The notes beneath the pieces were generated by a model. That model made no database searches, had not been told where the DNA came from, and saw nothing but the letters and a program-made list of their open reading frames with translations. The translations under genes and the position numbers were made by a program. DNA of 64,000 nt from Acidaminococcus timonensis. GTDB taxonomy: Bacteria > Bacillota > Negativicutes > Acidaminococcales > Acidaminococcaceae. Location of the stretch: contig NZ_FNWH01000005.1 of NCBI RefSeq assembly GCF_900106585.1, positions 352,972 to 416,971 of the forward strand. Reading direction: 5' to 3'. Below, one piece after another: positions 40,334-48,317 of this stretch; the first letter of the stretch is position 1; every line of letters begins with the position of its first letter.

Positions 40334-41710
40334 TTATACCATCTTCTCCGGATGGAACACCTTGTCGAACTCGCTTTCTTCCATGAAGCCCAGCTTCAGC
40401 ACGGCTTCCTTCAGGGAAATGTTGTCCTTGAAAGCCAGTTTTGCCACCTGGGCACACTTGTCGTAGCCGATGTACGGGCTCAGGGCCGTTACCAGCATCA
40501 GGGAATGATGCAGGTTGTAGGCCATCTTGTCCTTGTTGGCCCTGATTCCCACCACACAGTTCTTCCGGAAGGATTCCATCACATCCCCCAGCAGCCGCAC
40601 GCTCTGCAGGAAATTGTAGATGGTCACCGGCAGGAACACGTTCAGCTGGAAATTCCCCTGGGAAGCGGCAAAGCCGATGACGGCATCGTTCCCCATGACC
40701 TGCACAGCCACCATGGTCACGGCTTCACACTGGGTAGGGTTCACTTTCCCGGGCATGATGGAGGAACCCGGTTCGTTGGCCGGAATGGTGATTTCGCCCA
40801 GGCCATCCCGGGGCCCGGAAGCCAGCCACCGCACATCGTTGGCCATCTTCATCAGGTTGGCTGCCAGTGCCTTCAGGGCACCGTGGGCGAAGACCATATC
40901 ATCCAGGCTGGTGAGCGCATGGAATTTATTGGGAGCCGTCACAAAGGGGAAACCGGTGTTCTTGGCAATGAACCCGGCTACCTTCTTGTCGAACCCCTTG
41001 GGGGCATTCAACCCGGTGCCTACAGCCGTACCACCCAGGGCCAGTTCCAGCAGCCCTTTTTCCGCCGCCTTCAGTTCCTGGCGGTTCCGTTCCAGCATGG
41101 TCCGCCAGCCGGAAATTTCCTGGGAGAAGGCCACCGGCACCGCATCCTGCAAATGGGTCCGGCCCGTGGTCACGATCCCCTTATGGGCCTTTTCCAGCTT
41201 TTTGAAAGCGTCCACCAGATCATCCAGGTGGGGCAGCAGGTTCTTTTCGATTTCCCATACAGCAGCAATATGCATGGCCGTAGGGAAGGTATCGTTGGAG
41301 CTCTGGGACATGTTCACATGATCATTGGGGTGCAGCAGGGCCTCTCCGGCCAGTTCATTGCCCCGATGGGCGATGACCTCGTTCACGTTCATGTTGCTCT
41401 GGGTACCGCTGCCCGTCTGCCAGACTGCCAGCGGAAAGTTCCCGTCCAGCTTACCCTTCAGGATCTCATCGCAGACCTTCCCGATGATCTGGCACCGTTT
41501 CTTGTCCAGTTTGTCCAGAGCCTGGTTGGCCTGGGCAGCGCTCTTCTTCAGATAGGCAAAAGCCCGGATCACTTCCATGGGCATCTTTTCCGTACCGATC
41601 TTGAAGTTCTCGAAGCTCCGCTCCGATTGAGCCCCCCAGTATCTGTCCGCCGGGACCTTGATTTCTCCCATGGAATCCCGTTCCAGCCGCCATTCTTCTT
41701 TTTTCGCCAT
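40334..41710 (-). CDS. fumC: Class II fumarate hydratase
   Basis: Fumarase of 458 residues. It shows the family patterns GSGTQSNMNVNEVIAHRG (about residue 95), MSQSSNDTFPTAMH (about 132), GRTHLQDAVP (about 183) and the signature GSSIMPGKVNP near residue 315 with the catalytic loop serine. It interconverts fumarate and malate. The ATG at 41710 follows GAGGGGGAG. Class II enzymes carry no iron-sulfur cluster. The gene is monocistronic. Confidence 0.96.
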   Translation of the reverse strand: MAKKEEWRLERDSMGEIKVPADRYWGAQSERSFENFKIGTEKMPMEVIRAFAYLKKSAAQANQALDKLDKKRCQIIGKVCDEILKGKLDGNFPLAVWQTGSGTQSNMNVNEVIAHRGNELAGEALLHPNDHVNMSQSSNDTFPTAMHIAAVWEIEKNLLPHLDDLVDAFKKLEKAHKGIVTTGRTHLQDAVPVAFSQEISGWRTMLERNRQELKAAEKGLLELALGGTAVGTGLNAPKGFDKKVAGFIAKNTGFPFVTAPNKFHALTSLDDMVFAHGALKALAANLMKMANDVRWLASGPRDGLGEITIPANEPGSSIMPGKVNPTQCEAVTMVAVQVMGNDAVIGFAASQGNFQLNVFLPVTIYNFLQSVRLLGDVMESFRKNCVVGIRANKDKMAYNLHHSLMLVTALSPYIGYDKCAQVAKLAFKDNISLKEAVLKLGFMEESEFDKVFHPEKMV

Positions 41711-41805
41711 GCTGCTCCCCCTCACTTTGTATTGGATAAAAGCATTATTTCATAGCCCCTGAAGTTTGTCAAATCACAGCCCCCTGTACCACGCCGGGTT
41801 CCATG

Positions 41806-41840
41806 AAAAGGAGCTGTGGACAACTCATCCACAGCTCCTC
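41806..41840 (-). terminator. Terminator of the TRAP operon
   Basis: On the minus strand AGGAGCTGTGGATGAG / CCACAGCTCCT is followed by TTTTC. Confidence 0.82.
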
Positions 41841-41912
41841 TGTCAGGCCGGCATCAGCCGACTTCCATGGCCGGTGGCCGGGCGCGGAAAAAGCATTTTT
41901 CCATGCCGCCCT

Positions 41913-43931
41913 TTATGCCACCTGCAATGTTTTGGCTTTTCTTTTCTGGAACAGGATCACCCCGATGAGGATCACAGCCCCCACAATATCGGTCTGGATC
42001 CCAGGGATCATCAGCAGCAGGGCCCCGGCCAGGGAAACGAGCCGCATCACCACATTCACCGGTGCATACACATACCCTTCGCAGGCCACTGCCAGAAGGA
42101 ATACTCCCAGGGCTGCTGTAGCCGCCGTGAACAACCCTTCTCCCAAGGTTGTATTGATCAGCATCAGCTGGGGCGAAAGCACGAAGATATAGGGAATGAT
42201 GAACCCGGCCACTGCCAGTTTCACCGAAGTCCATCCGGTCTTCATGGGATCCCCGCCGGACACCCCGGCTGCCGCAAAGGCCGCCAGCGCCACAGGAGGC
42301 GTCAGGTTGGCGAACATGGCAAAGTAGAAGCTGAACATGTGGGCCGCCGCATTGGGAATCCCCAGCTTGAACAGGGCGGGCGCCGCAATGGAAGAGGTAA
42401 TGATGTAGGAGGGAATGGAAGGCAGTCCCATACCCAGGATCATACAGGTGATCATGGTGAACACCAGGGTAAACATGATGCTGGTGTTCCCCAGGCTGAT
42501 GATGGTGTTGGCCATGGTGAGCCCGAATCCGGTCTTGGAGGAAACCCCCACCACGATACCCACGCAGGCACAGGCAATGGCCACACTCACCGTCTGTTTG
42601 GCCCCTTCCGCCAGGGCATCCACAATGGCTTTGGGTTTCATCCGGGTGGCTTTCTTCAGAGCCGCCACCAGGATGGTCACCCCGATGGTGAGCACCGCCG
42701 CATACACCACGGTGGAACCGGACATGAACAGCATGTACAGCAGGAACACAATGGGGATGATCAGATGGCCCTGTGCCTTCAATACATCACGGGTCCGGGG
42801 CAGCTGTTCCCTGGGCACCCCCACCAGCCCGTCCTTGGAGGCCCGGAGCTGGACCTGGATCATGATTCCCATATAGTACAGGAGCGCCGGAATGGCTGCC
42901 CATACAATGATTTCCGAATACTTGACCCCCAGAATTTCCGCCATGATGAAGGCGGCTGCCCCCATAATGGGCGGAAGCAGCTGGCCCCCTACAGAAGCCG
43001 CTGCCGACACGGCTCCGGCGAATTCCGCCGAATACCCGGTCTTTTTCATCAGGGGGATGGTAAAGGATCCGGTGGTCACCACGTTGGCCACAGCCGACCC
43101 GTTGATGGAGCCCAGCAGCCCGGCTGCCACCACCGACACCTTGGCGGGACCGCCTTTGGTGTGCCCGGCCAGGGACAGGGAAATGTCATTGAAGAATTTC
43201 CCCATGCCGGATTTGGTCATGACGCAGCCAAAAAGGATGAACAGAAAAATATAGCTGGAAGATACGTTGACGGAAGTCCCGTAGATCCCTTCCGTATTGG
43301 CGAAGAAATGATTGGACAGGCTGAGCCAGTCATAGCCCCGGTGCATGAACATTCCCGGGAATTCCCGTCCGTACATCCCGTAGAGGATGAAGCAGAGGCT
43401 CAGGATGGGCAGGGCCTTGCCGCTGCACCGCCGGGTGGCTTCCAGCACCAGTGCCACCAGCAGGGTGGCCATCACCATATCCATGTCGCTGGCCCGTCCG
43501 GCCCGCTCTACGACTCCCAGGTAATCATGCCAGATATAAAAGGGAATCACAAAGGAAATGGCGGCCAGGAACCAGTCAAACAAACTGGGTGTGGTCCGAC
43601 TGGATTTTTTCCGCATGGGATACATCAAAAAGCACATGGAACACATCATGGCCACATGGAGGGACCGGTGGACCAGGGTCACCGGAGGCCCGAAAATGGC
43701 CGTGTACAAATGGTACAGAGAAACCAGGATGGCAAAAATGTAAAAGAAGCTTTTGATTTTTCCGGTGAATTTCCGGGTGGCGCTTTCCTTGTCCACCTTT
43801 TCAATGATGGCACTGGTCTTGGCGGCCATTTCTTCCGTCATATCTCCAGTGATGATCCCGTCCTTATTGACGGGAGCCTGGGAGAAGGCGTCTGCACCCG
43901 AATCTGTCGAGCGTTTCTTCAAGTCGTCCAT
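41913..43931 (-). CDS. TRAP transporter permease, 4TM/12TM fusion
   Basis: Membrane protein of 672 residues that fuses the small (DctQ-like) and large (DctM-like) TRAP subunits, with about 16 or more hydrophobic helices. DctM-like motifs include GLLGSINGSAVANVVTTGSFTIPLMKK around residue 280, then GGQLLPPIMGAAAFIMAE. An N-terminal 60 residues are cytoplasmic and charged. Such fusions work with a TAXI-type binding protein in Na+-driven uptake of organic acids or amino acids. The ATG at 43931 has GAGGGGG 7 bases upstream and lies inside the end of the DUF1850 gene. Confidence 0.93.
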   Translation of the reverse strand: MDDLKKRSTDSGADAFSQAPVNKDGIITGDMTEEMAAKTSAIIEKVDKESATRKFTGKIKSFFYIFAILVSLYHLYTAIFGPPVTLVHRSLHVAMMCSMCFLMYPMRKKSSRTTPSLFDWFLAAISFVIPFYIWHDYLGVVERAGRASDMDMVMATLLVALVLEATRRCSGKALPILSLCFILYGMYGREFPGMFMHRGYDWLSLSNHFFANTEGIYGTSVNVSSSYIFLFILFGCVMTKSGMGKFFNDISLSLAGHTKGGPAKVSVVAAGLLGSINGSAVANVVTTGSFTIPLMKKTGYSAEFAGAVSAAASVGGQLLPPIMGAAAFIMAEILGVKYSEIIVWAAIPALLYYMGIMIQVQLRASKDGLVGVPREQLPRTRDVLKAQGHLIIPIVFLLYMLFMSGSTVVYAAVLTIGVTILVAALKKATRMKPKAIVDALAEGAKQTVSVAIACACVGIVVGVSSKTGFGLTMANTIISLGNTSIMFTLVFTMITCMILGMGLPSIPSYIITSSIAAPALFKLGIPNAAAHMFSFYFAMFANLTPPVALAAFAAAGVSGGDPMKTGWTSVKLAVAGFIIPYIFVLSPQLMLINTTLGEGLFTAATAALGVFLLAVACEGYVYAPVNVVMRLVSLAGALLLMIPGIQTDIVGAVILIGVILFQKRKAKTLQVA

Positions 43932-44415
43932 CAAAATACCCCCTCTTCTCTATGATCAGGGTCAGTCGGGTGTGTTCCGGAAGAAGCCGTCCGCTGGTGA
44001 TCAGCTGGTCATTCAGCCGGATTTCCCGGGTTGCGTAATGGGAATTCAGCCAGTCGATCCGGGGGAACACCTGGCCGATTTCATCCATGTAGATGTTTCC
44101 TTTTTCATCGATCCAGGTCTTCTTCCCCTTATTTTCCGGGATCCCCGCCCCAAAAGACGGAAAGGAGATGGTATCCAGCACCAGGCTGTTGTCGTCAGCC
44201 ACATGGAAGTATTCATGCCAGTGGATATGCTCCAGGGAATGGATCCAGCCGAAAAACAGCCGGTCCCCCCTGCCGGCGGGAAATTCCACATAGGTCTTTC
44301 CTGTCTGATAATCCCTGATCCGCAGGACCGTCCGGCTGGCCCAATGCCACCAGAACAGCAGTCCGACGGCAAAGGGCAGGGCCAGACAGGCCAGGATCTT
44401 TTTTTTACCCTTCAT
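43864..44415 (-). CDS. DUF1850 protein of the TAXI-TRAP operon
   Basis: Protein of 183 residues with a single N-terminal membrane segment (residues about 8-27) and a DUF1850 domain: FFGWIHSLEHIHWHEYFHVADDNSLVL carries the conserved histidines. DUF1850 genes regularly sit between TAXI binding protein and fused permease genes, and the role is not known. Its last 68 bases overlap the start of the permease gene in another frame, so the two are tightly coupled. Confidence 0.85.
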   Translation of the reverse strand: MKGKKKILACLALPFAVGLLFWWHWASRTVLRIRDYQTGKTYVEFPAGRGDRLFFGWIHSLEHIHWHEYFHVADDNSLVLDTISFPSFGAGIPENKGKKTWIDEKGNIYMDEIGQVFPRIDWLNSHYATREIRLNDQLITSGRLLPEHTRLTLIIEKRGYFDGRLEETLDRFGCRRLLPGSRQ

Positions 44416-44424
44416 GGGACAGCG

Positions 44425-45423
44425 TTACAGCTTCCCTTTTTCTTTCCAGAATTTTTCCGCACCGGGATGCAGCTTCAGAGAGGTCCCTTTGATGCCTCTC
44501 AGGCCCGTATCCAGGGTGATTTCCCGTTTGGCCGTGGCATGGGAAGCGCCGATGGTCTCCAGCCCCTTCTGGGAATAGATCCCGGTAAGCAGGTCGTAGA
44601 CCACATCATCCGGCAGTTTCTTGTCCACCAGCATCACGTTCATCACAGCTGCCGTAGGCGTATCCACCTCGGTATCATAGGATTCCTTGGGAATCTTGAA
44701 CGGCATATAGAAAGGATATTTGGCCGTCAGGTTCTTGATGGCTTCTCCATCGATGGGGATGAACCGGATTTTCTTCATGGTTCCCAGTTCCTTGATGGTC
44801 GCGTTCCCCAGACCGGAGGTCACAAAAGCCACGTCGCACTGGCCATTCTTGATCTGGTCGATGGCTTCCCCGTAGGACAGGTAATCTACCTTGGCATCAC
44901 TGTAGCTCATGCCGTTGGCTTCAAAGATCATCCGGGCATTCAGTTCCACCCCGGAGTTGGGCGCCCCCACCCCGACTCTTTTGCCTTTGATATCCTTGAA
45001 GGTCTTGATGCCGGAATCTTCCGTGGTGACAATCTGCACCACATTGGGCCACAATCCCATCATCACCCGCAGATCCGGTTCCTTTTTCTTGCCTTCAAAG
45101 GCACCAAATGCATCCTGACACTGAATTACGGAGTCGGACATGGCAATGGCCATTTCCCCCTTGCCCGTCAGGATCCCGTTGATGTTCTCAACCGTAGCCC
45201 CTGTAGCCGTAGCGGATGTCTTGTAGCCCATTTCCCCCACGACTTTCGAGAAAGCGCCTCCGATGGGGAAATAGATGCCGCTGGTAGGTCCGGTGAGCAC
45301 CGTAATGAATTGTTTGCTCCGGTCCAGTTTCCCGTCACTGCTCTTCTGGCCTCCGGAGCTGCCGCAGCCTGCGGCTGTTACCGCCAGCATTCCTGCCACC
45401 AATACTGCAAACCACTTTTTCAC
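44425..45423 (-). CDS. TAXI family TRAP solute-binding lipoprotein
   Basis: Periplasmic binding protein of about 332 residues with a lipoprotein signal ending VTAAGC. The TAXI pattern ITVLTGPTSGIYFPIGGAFSKVV and GKRVGVGAPNSGVELNARMIFEANGM is clear. TAXI proteins bind glutamate, other amino acids or organic acids for the fused permease. I chose the GTG at 45423, where GGAGG lies 7 bases upstream. It heads the operon. The AT-rich gap 45454-45660 must hold the promoter; TATGAT (minus strand, near 45450) is a weak candidate -10. Confidence 0.92.
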   Translation of the reverse strand: MKKWFAVLVAGMLAVTAAGCGSSGGQKSSDGKLDRSKQFITVLTGPTSGIYFPIGGAFSKVVGEMGYKTSATATGATVENINGILTGKGEMAIAMSDSVIQCQDAFGAFEGKKKEPDLRVMMGLWPNVVQIVTTEDSGIKTFKDIKGKRVGVGAPNSGVELNARMIFEANGMSYSDAKVDYLSYGEAIDQIKNGQCDVAFVTSGLGNATIKELGTMKKIRFIPIDGEAIKNLTAKYPFYMPFKIPKESYDTEVDTPTAAVMNVMLVDKKLPDDVVYDLLTGIYSQKGLETIGASHATAKREITLDTGLRGIKGTSLKLHPGAEKFWKEKGKL

Positions 45424-45752
45424 AAAAATCCCTCCTTCAATTGATGAAATCATAGCTCTTCAAACCCGGAACGGGGCTGAATTCAGAAATAAAGGGGTTA
45501 TCATAAAAAGGCAATTCGTAATACTCAGAAAAAATGTTCTATGCAAAAAAGCTGAATGTTTTACGATTCCGTAAATTCTATGAGTTTAGTATATCATACA
45601 GTTTTTACACTTTCAATATAAATTAACGCATCATATCGTATACATGAGATGTCATAATCATGCAATTGGTTCTTTATAATAGATGTTTATACATTTCCAT
45701 TCATCCTGGTTCTCTTTTGAACCGGAAAGTGCCCGCCATGGAAACAGGAATA

Positions 45753-45790
45753 AAAAAAACGCCCCTGCAAGCCACAGGGACGTTTTTGTT
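45753..45790. terminator. Bidirectional terminator at the prophage edge
   Basis: AAAACGCCCCTG / CAGGGACGTTTTT with runs of A and T on both sides; on the minus strand it ends the small operon whose last gene is at 45849. Confidence 0.8.
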
Positions 45791-45848
45791 TTCAAATGGT
45801 GACCCGAACGCTCACATATGCGAACATCCGTTTCACAGTCTGCCCCGA

Positions 45849-46055
45849 CTACTTTTCTGCTGTCGTAGGACGGGCTGCATGACTTTCCTGGGCGATTCGC
45901 TCCAGCTTTTCCACGACCAGGGCTTCCGCCCACCCTGGCGGTGTCCGCTTCCCAGACTCCCAATCCTGTAGTGTCCTCCTGGGGATGCCCAGGGTATCGG
46001 TCACTCCTTGCTGACTAAGCCCGGCGGCCTGCCGAGCCTCTTTGATGGTGGTCAT
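45849..46055 (-). CDS. Small XRE-type HTH regulator (possible Aca-like)
   Basis: Protein of 68 residues that is essentially one helix-turn-helix domain: TIKEARQAAGLSQQGVTDTLG then IPRRTLQDWESGKRTPPGWA, followed by a short helix. It is the last gene of a five-gene unit led by a promoter with a palindromic spacer, so autoregulation is likely. The ATG at 46055 has GGAGGT 8 bases upstream; a start at 46079 would lack one. In acr operons the last gene is often an HTH protein of this size (Aca). Confidence 0.8.
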   Translation of the reverse strand: MTTIKEARQAAGLSQQGVTDTLGIPRRTLQDWESGKRTPPGWAEALVVEKLERIAQESHAARPTTAEK

Positions 46056-46075
46056 TTCCACCGACCTCCTTCCGC

Positions 46076-46435
46076 TCATTTAAAACGGATGATAAGTCCT
46101 CTCTCTCCGGCTCTGTAAAGCTGGAAGCCAGACGGGTTTTCCAGATCCAGGACTTTACCATCGTCATCATAAATCCACAGCCAGGAAGATGCTGTGTCCA
46201 GAACCAGGTTGTAATGGCTGGGGACATCTGTGTCACCAGCGATGAGGTGGGCTTTGTAATCCCCGTCCTCACCGAAAGGGATCTCTCCGATCTCCTTCGG
46301 GTTGCTGGTCCGGTAGATAAGGGCGGCGATGTCGCTCACCCCTGCACTCAGGGTGCAGTATTTGTAAAAATCCTTGTATTTTTCCGCTCGAGCGATCGCT
46401 TTCATTTCCATGACGTAGTTTTTGTCGATTTTCAT
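46076..46435 (-). CDS. Hypothetical phage protein
   Basis: Soluble acidic protein of 119 residues, no family recognised. It contains FGEDGDYKAHLIAGDTD and a compact aromatic section SSWLWIYDDDGKVLDLEN that resembles small beta-rich proteins. GGAG lies 9 bases before the ATG. It precedes the HTH gene by 20 bases. Possible roles include interference with host systems, from context only. Confidence 0.65.
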   Translation of the reverse strand: MKIDKNYVMEMKAIARAEKYKDFYKYCTLSAGVSDIAALIYRTSNPKEIGEIPFGEDGDYKAHLIAGDTDVPSHYNLVLDTASSWLWIYDDDGKVLDLENPSGFQLYRAGERGLIIRFK

Positions 46436-46449
46436 GATTTTTTCTCCTT

Positions 46450-46680
46450 TCAGGCCGTATGGAGGCTGAAGACCTCTTCGGCCCCATCTTTAACCACGAT
46501 CAGCAGGGAATGGGAGGCGCCAAATTTCTTGTCCAGCTCCTGCTGGATTGGCTTCATCTCCTGGATCAGGTCCTGGATCCAGGCGTCCATCTTTTGCCCA
46601 GCTTCCGCCGGGACACCAACGATCTTGTAGGCATCTTCCTCGCCGTTGTCTTGGTTTACGAAGTTAACGAAGCATTTCAT
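46450..46680 (-). CDS. Hypothetical small acidic phage protein
   Basis: Protein of 76 residues, acidic, starting MKCFVNFVNQDNGEEDAYKI; a short beta hairpin and long amphipathic helix (AGQKMDAWIQDLIQEMKPIQQEL) followed by a strand (SLLIVVKDGAEEVFSL) are suggested by pattern. No family recognised. AAAGGAG lies 9 bases before the ATG and 14 bases separate it from the next gene. It belongs to the small operon at the prophage end. Confidence 0.65.
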   Translation of the reverse strand: MKCFVNFVNQDNGEEDAYKIVGVPAEAGQKMDAWIQDLIQEMKPIQQELDKKFGASHSLLIVVKDGAEEVFSLHTA

Positions 46681-46729
46681 GGTGGTTCTCCTTTCAATGG
46701 GTGGCGGGGCTCAAAGCCCCGCCCGGCTT

Positions 46730-47374
46730 TCAGTCTTCGTTTTTCTCGATGTCTTCCAGGATTTCACACAGGGTTTCAACTTCCCATTCTGTCAAATTGT
46801 ACTGATACTGGAGTTCTTCTTTGTCATCGGCCCGCCAGCCGGAACCGTAGAGGTCCAGGGCCAGGGATTTCAGCTCTTCCCGGTTGAGTTCTTCATAACC
46901 TTCTCCAATGGTTTCATCTTTGATTAGATGGCTACCATCTTCCTGTTCTTCCCAGAGAGTCAAACGGCTTTTTTCACAGGGGTTGGCTTTTGTGGTTTTC
47001 CATGCATCGGCAATCTGTTCCCGGGTGCCGACCTCGATAGTTTCCCCGCTTTCATCCTTGATTTCGCAGTAAGGATTGTCCCCAAAAAGTTCATGATATT
47101 TTTCCGGCAGATGTTCCCTTACCATTCTGCTGGCCATGGAGACCGGCAACAGACGGATTTCTTCTCCGCCGGCCCAGGAATCGAAGCCTTCGTACCGCCC
47201 ATAGGCCGTCCTGGCTCCGCCCCGGCCATGGATGAAGAACTCATGGTCGGCAGTCACGTACAGTTCTTCGATCATATAATCCAGACTGTCCGTAGGAGAT
47301 GCTCCGTTGTCCCATTCACCGATAAAGGTTGCCTTATCGGTATCATAAGTTTTTTTGTTGATGGTCGTTTTCAT
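46730..47374 (-). CDS. Hypothetical accessory protein of mobile elements
   Basis: Acidic protein of 214 residues. The first half (KKTYDTDKATFIGEW, then YVTADHEFFIHGRGGARTAYG, then EIRLLPVSMASRMVREHL) resembles a family often carried on plasmids and integrative elements of Firmicutes, by recall only. The C-terminal 45 residues (LYGSGWRADDKEELQYQYNL..VETLCEILEDIE) match the separate 50-residue protein encoded just upstream. GGAGGG lies before the ATG. Function unknown. Confidence 0.65.
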   Translation of the reverse strand: MKTTINKKTYDTDKATFIGEWDNGASPTDSLDYMIEELYVTADHEFFIHGRGGARTAYGRYEGFDSWAGGEEIRLLPVSMASRMVREHLPEKYHELFGDNPYCEIKDESGETIEVGTREQIADAWKTTKANPCEKSRLTLWEEQEDGSHLIKDETIGEGYEELNREELKSLALDLYGSGWRADDKEELQYQYNLTEWEVETLCEILEDIEKNED

Positions 47375-47424
47375 GATATTCCCTCCTTTTAAATGGTGGC
47401 GGGGTGGCTAGCCCCGCCATTGCT

Positions 47425-47577
47425 TTAGCGGTTTTCGATTTCAGCCAGTTTGTCAAGGACGATTTCCAGTTCGTCATCGGTAAATCCGTACTCCTTCTGA
47501 AGGTCTTCTTTATCAGAAGTTCTCCAGCCGCCATCATAAGCAGCTCCTGCGATTTGTTCCAGTTCGATTCTCTCCAT
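47425..47577 (-). CDS. 50-residue paralogue of the neighbour's C-terminus
   Basis: Short acidic protein beginning MERIELEQIAGAAYDGGWR and continuing TSDKEDLQKEYGFTDDELE to the stop. Its pattern AYDGGWR-S/D-DKE-L matches LYGSGWRADDKEELQ of the 214-residue protein downstream, so one arose from part of the other. AAGGAG lies 9 bases before the ATG. It is the first gene after the palindromic promoter. Confidence 0.7.
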   Translation of the reverse strand: MERIELEQIAGAAYDGGWRTSDKEDLQKEYGFTDDELEIVLDKLAEIENR

Positions 47578-47648
47578 GATCAATCTCTCCTTTTCTTTTC
47601 TTTTGATGGGGGCTTTCTTTTTTTGTCCCCTTCCCTCTTTCTGACTAT

Positions 47649-47677
47649 ATTATAGCACGCATTGCGTGCTAGTTCAA
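47649..47677 (-). promoter_or_regulatory. Promoter with palindromic spacer for the small operon
   Basis: On the minus strand TTGAAC (47672-47677) and TATAAT (47649-47654) are 17 bases apart. The spacer plus the first two -10 bases form the palindrome TAGCACGCAATGCGTGCTA (47653-47671), broken only at its central base. A dimeric HTH protein bound here would block the polymerase; the HTH gene at the operon end is the obvious candidate. Confidence 0.82.
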
Positions 47678-47700
47678 GGACTTTTTATAAAATTTTGCAA

Positions 47701-47738
47701 AAAAAATAGAGCCCCCAGGTGCTAGCCCTGGAGGCGTT
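47701..47738 (-). terminator. Terminator after the DUF7338 gene
   Basis: On the minus strand GCCTCCAGGGCTAGCACCTGGGGGC is followed by TCTATTTTTTTT. Confidence 0.82.
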
Positions 47739-47739
47739 G

Positions 47740-48315
47740 TTACTTGCGGCTGATCCACAGCCTGGTGGCGATCATAGCTTGGTATTCCGTCTGCATGGTC
47801 CGCTGGATCTTCCACCCAAGGTAGATTTTCCAGCACCATTTCCCGGCGATTCGGGCCTCGTTTTTGTAGGCCCAGGCCAGGCCAGAGCGGCAGTAGTACC
47901 ACCCGTCCCCGCTCTTGGTCTGGATCGGGTACTGCTGAGGCCAGACTGTGGTCCCGAAGATGTAAAAGGCAAAGCCATAGGCGCAGTTGCGGTACAGCCA
48001 GTGGACCCGGCAGCAGTAGCGCCGGATCCGGTTGGCCAGTCCAAACGACTTGATGAGCCTCTCCGTATAGCGGACCTGGCCGCACTCCATCCGATGCTCC
48101 TGGATATAGTGGGCGTCCCAGTCGTAGCGCAGGCAGGCTGGCATCCGGCTCACATCCGTCTTGTTGTCCAGAGTGTCGTCCCAGGTCTGCCACATGCGCA
48201 GCAGGCCAGGCAGCTCTCCCTGCTCGTCCGCAAAGAGCACCACCAGCCAGTTGGTAAGGTAGCAGAGCACCATGCAGATCAGCTGCAGAGGCAGGTAAAT
48301 CAGGTATCTTATCAT
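47740..48315 (-). CDS. DUF7338 family phage membrane protein
   Basis: Protein of 191 residues with an N-terminal hydrophobic segment (YLIYLPLQLICMVLCYLTNWLVVLF, residues about 4-28), then a conserved ADEQGELPGLLRMWQTWDDTLDN and Trp/Tyr/Cys-rich body. It matches the DUF7338 proteins common in phages of Firmicutes; role unknown. ATG at 48315 has AAGGAG 8 bases upstream. It follows the previous gene by two bases. Confidence 0.75.
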   Translation of the reverse strand: MIRYLIYLPLQLICMVLCYLTNWLVVLFADEQGELPGLLRMWQTWDDTLDNKTDVSRMPACLRYDWDAHYIQEHRMECGQVRYTERLIKSFGLANRIRRYCCRVHWLYRNCAYGFAFYIFGTTVWPQQYPIQTKSGDGWYYCRSGLAWAYKNEARIAGKWCWKIYLGWKIQRTMQTEYQAMIATRLWISRK

Positions 48316-48317
48316 AG

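Noticed and set aside
41766..43955. 729-codon plus-strand frame, His/Gly-rich
   Set aside because: Antisense shadow of the TRAP permease.
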